Made by a program: the position numbers and the translations under genes. The notes beneath the pieces were generated by a model that was not told the DNA's origin, made no database searches, and saw only the letters and a list, made by a program, of their open reading frames with translations. This document shows positions 33,248 through 34,486 of a DNA stretch of 34,486 nt, piece by piece (positions within the stretch are counted from its first letter, which is position 1; every line of letters begins with the position of its first letter). Source of the stretch: an uncultured Bacteroidota bacterium (GTDB taxonomy: Bacteria > Bacteroidota > Bacteroidia > Bacteroidales > GWA2-32-17); the NCBI GenBank assembly GCA_903837285.1, contig CAILUD010000045.1, forward strand, positions 1-34,486, given 5' to 3'.

Positions 33248-34444
33248 ATGAAAAAAGAAGAATTATTAAACAGCGATTTTTTCAAACAATTTAAATCTGG
33301 TGAAGAATTAAATACTTTTCTGAATCAAATTCAGAAAAGAGGTTTGGAACAACTATTAGAGGGCGAATTAGACGCTCATCTAGGTTATGAAAAGAATGAG
33401 ATTTCTGATAATGAAAATTACAGAAATGGTCATTCAATAAAAAAAATCAAGACTTCGTTAGGTGAAGCAAAAATTGATGTTCCCAGAGATAGAGATGCAT
33501 CATTTAACCCAATGATTATACCTAAGCGAAAAAGTATTGTTGAAGGCATTGAAAATGTAATAATATCCTTGTATGCTAAAGGAATGTCAAATAGTGATAT
33601 TGAAGAGCAAATAAGAGAAGTTTATAATTTTGAAGTTTCAACTTCAACTATTTCAAGAATAACAGATAGGGTAACAAATGACATAGTTGCTTGGCAAAAT
33701 CGACCTTTAGAATCAGTCTATCTTATAGTTTGGATGGATGGTATAGTTTTTAAAGTTAGAGAAAACTCCAAGGTGATTAATAAAACCATATACATTGCAG
33801 TTGGTTTAAAAAAAGATGGGCTAAAAGAAGTTTTGGGATTATGGCTTGGTAAAAATGAAACATCTGCATTTTGGATGTCAGTTTTGACTGATGTTAAAGC
33901 ACGTGGAGTAGAAGATATTCTAATCACCGCTACTGACAATTTAAATGGTTTTACCGATACAATAAAAACTATATTCCCTAATTCTACAACACAAATATGT
34001 GTTGTGCATCAAATCAGGAATGCATCTAAATATGTTGTATGGAAAGATAAAAAAGAGTTTGCATACGATATGAAAGAAATATATAATGCACCAACAAAAG
34101 AAGCTGCAAAAATTGCTTTAAACGATTTTTCTAACAAATGGCACAGTAAATATTCATATGCAGTAAAAAGCTGGGAAAACAACTGGGATAACCTTACTGT
34201 ATTCTTTGATTTTCCTGTTGAAATCAGAAAAATAATTTACACAACTAACCTAATTGAAAACTTAAATGGGAAAATTAGAAAGTACACGAAAAACAAACTC
34301 TCGTTTCCTACCGATGAAGCTGTGCTGAAGTCAACTTATTTAGCTATTAGAGAAGCAACTAAAAAATGGTCGCAACCAATTTGGAAATGGGGTATTATTT
34401 TAAACCAATTTTTACTTATTTTTGAAAACAGAATAAAATATTGA
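33248..34444 (+). CDS. IS256-family transposase
   Basis: 398 residues, the normal length for the family. DDE catalytic residues: D164 ([10 protein letters not shown]), D230 (ATDNLNGF) and E337 ([13 protein letters not shown]), with the family CVVH (C251, H254) after the second Asp. The N-terminal part has the IS256 signatures [14 protein letters not shown] and [24 protein letters not shown] (split here by normal spacing). No internal stop or frameshift, so the element is probably able to move. Transcription is likely internal to the element; the start ATG follows a long hairpin. Confidence 0.96.
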   Translation: MKKEELLNSDFFKQFKSGEELNTFLNQIQKRGLEQLLEGELDAHLGYEKNEISDNENYRNGHSIKKIKTSLGEAKIDVPRDRDASFNPMIIPKRKSIVEGIENVIISLYAKGMSNSDIEEQIREVYNFEVSTSTISRITDRVTNDIVAWQNRPLESVYLIVWMDGIVFKVRENSKVINKTIYIAVGLKKDGLKEVLGLWLGKNETSAFWMSVLTDVKARGVEDILITATDNLNGFTDTIKTIFPNSTTQICVVHQIRNASKYVVWKDKKEFAYDMKEIYNAPTKEAAKIALNDFSNKWHSKYSYAVKSWENNWDNLTVFFDFPVEIRKIIYTTNLIENLNGKIRKYTKNKLSFPTDEAVLKSTYLAIREATKKWSQPIWKWGIILNQFLLIFENRIKY

Positions 34445-34460
34445 TTTCAGAAACTTTTTA

Positions 34461-34479
34461 GTTTACACACTTTAAGAGA
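34461..34479. repeat. IS256 right terminal inverted repeat
   Basis: GTTTACACACTTTAAGAGA, the reverse complement of the left end with two mismatches. It is followed by TAGTGTC to the end of the window. Confidence 0.75.
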
Positions 34480-34486
34480 TAGTGTC

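Larger units (their letters stand above)
33136..34479 (+). mobile_element. IS256-family insertion sequence, apparently complete
   Basis: About 1344 bp with 19-bp terminal inverted repeats (17/19 matching) at 33136-33154 and 34461-34479 and a single intact transposase gene. The size and ends fit the IS256 family. The left end has cut into the 3' end of phoU, and the right end lies a few bases from the end of the window. The precise ends could be a few bases further out. Confidence 0.85.

Overview
The window reads as a piece of a Bacteroidota chromosome. The signs are: several upstream regions that fit the Bacteroidota promoter consensus (TAnnTTTG, in two cases with a TTG 20 bases upstream); type IX secretion (T9SS) C-terminal sorting domains on two very large secreted proteins; TonB-dependent receptors with N-terminal carboxypeptidase-like regulatory domains; a DUF4249 lipoprotein; weak or absent Shine-Dalgarno sequences; and a strongly AT-rich composition. 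The genus cannot be named from this sequence. The stretch right of about 21 kb looks more A/T-, Lys- and Asn-rich than the left part, but this was judged by eye, not calculated.

Left third (1-15165, minus strand): three huge cell-surface protein genes lie head to tail. The first to be transcribed is a 2236-residue beta-helix plus Ig-like protein with a T9SS sorting domain. Next comes an 808-residue protein with four tandem 89-residue repeats between two copies of a larger module, also T9SS-sorted. The last is a protein of more than 1932 residues, cut by the window edge, built from fibronectin type III, GEVED-like, Ig-like and choice-of-anchor J-like modules. Two stem-loop terminators separate them.

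Middle (15.3-25.6 kb): thioredoxin reductase (trxB) with a GC-rich double palindrome in its leader; a TonB receptor/DUF4249 lipoprotein pair; tRNA-Pro(GGG) with a clear promoter and terminator; a MORN-repeat protein; a free-standing carboxypeptidase-regulatory-like domain protein; and, divergently, a beta-helix lipoprotein followed by a second TonB receptor. These look like two outer-membrane uptake loci whose substrates are unknown.

Right (25.6-34.5 kb): an HxlR-type regulator diverges from a SnoaL-like gene plus a short-chain dehydrogenase, with a palindromic candidate operator between them. A three-gene minus-strand operon encodes an LpxH-like metallophosphoesterase, an MJ1255-type glycosyltransferase and a GH1 glycosidase, suggesting glycolipid or glycoside metabolism. 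Diverging from it is a regulatory cluster: an intact OmpR/PhoB-type response regulator, a second paralogous regulator split by a one-base frameshift into receiver and DNA-binding halves, and a PhoU-like protein. An intact IS256-family element has inserted in the last codons of phoU and supplies its stop codon. Its right end lies a few bases from the end of the window.

No clearly new multi-gene system is evident. The points most worth a second look are the split response regulator, the IS insertion at the end of phoU, the repeat architecture of the giant surface proteins, the phosphoesterase/glycosyltransferase/GH1 operon, and the non-coding palindromes.
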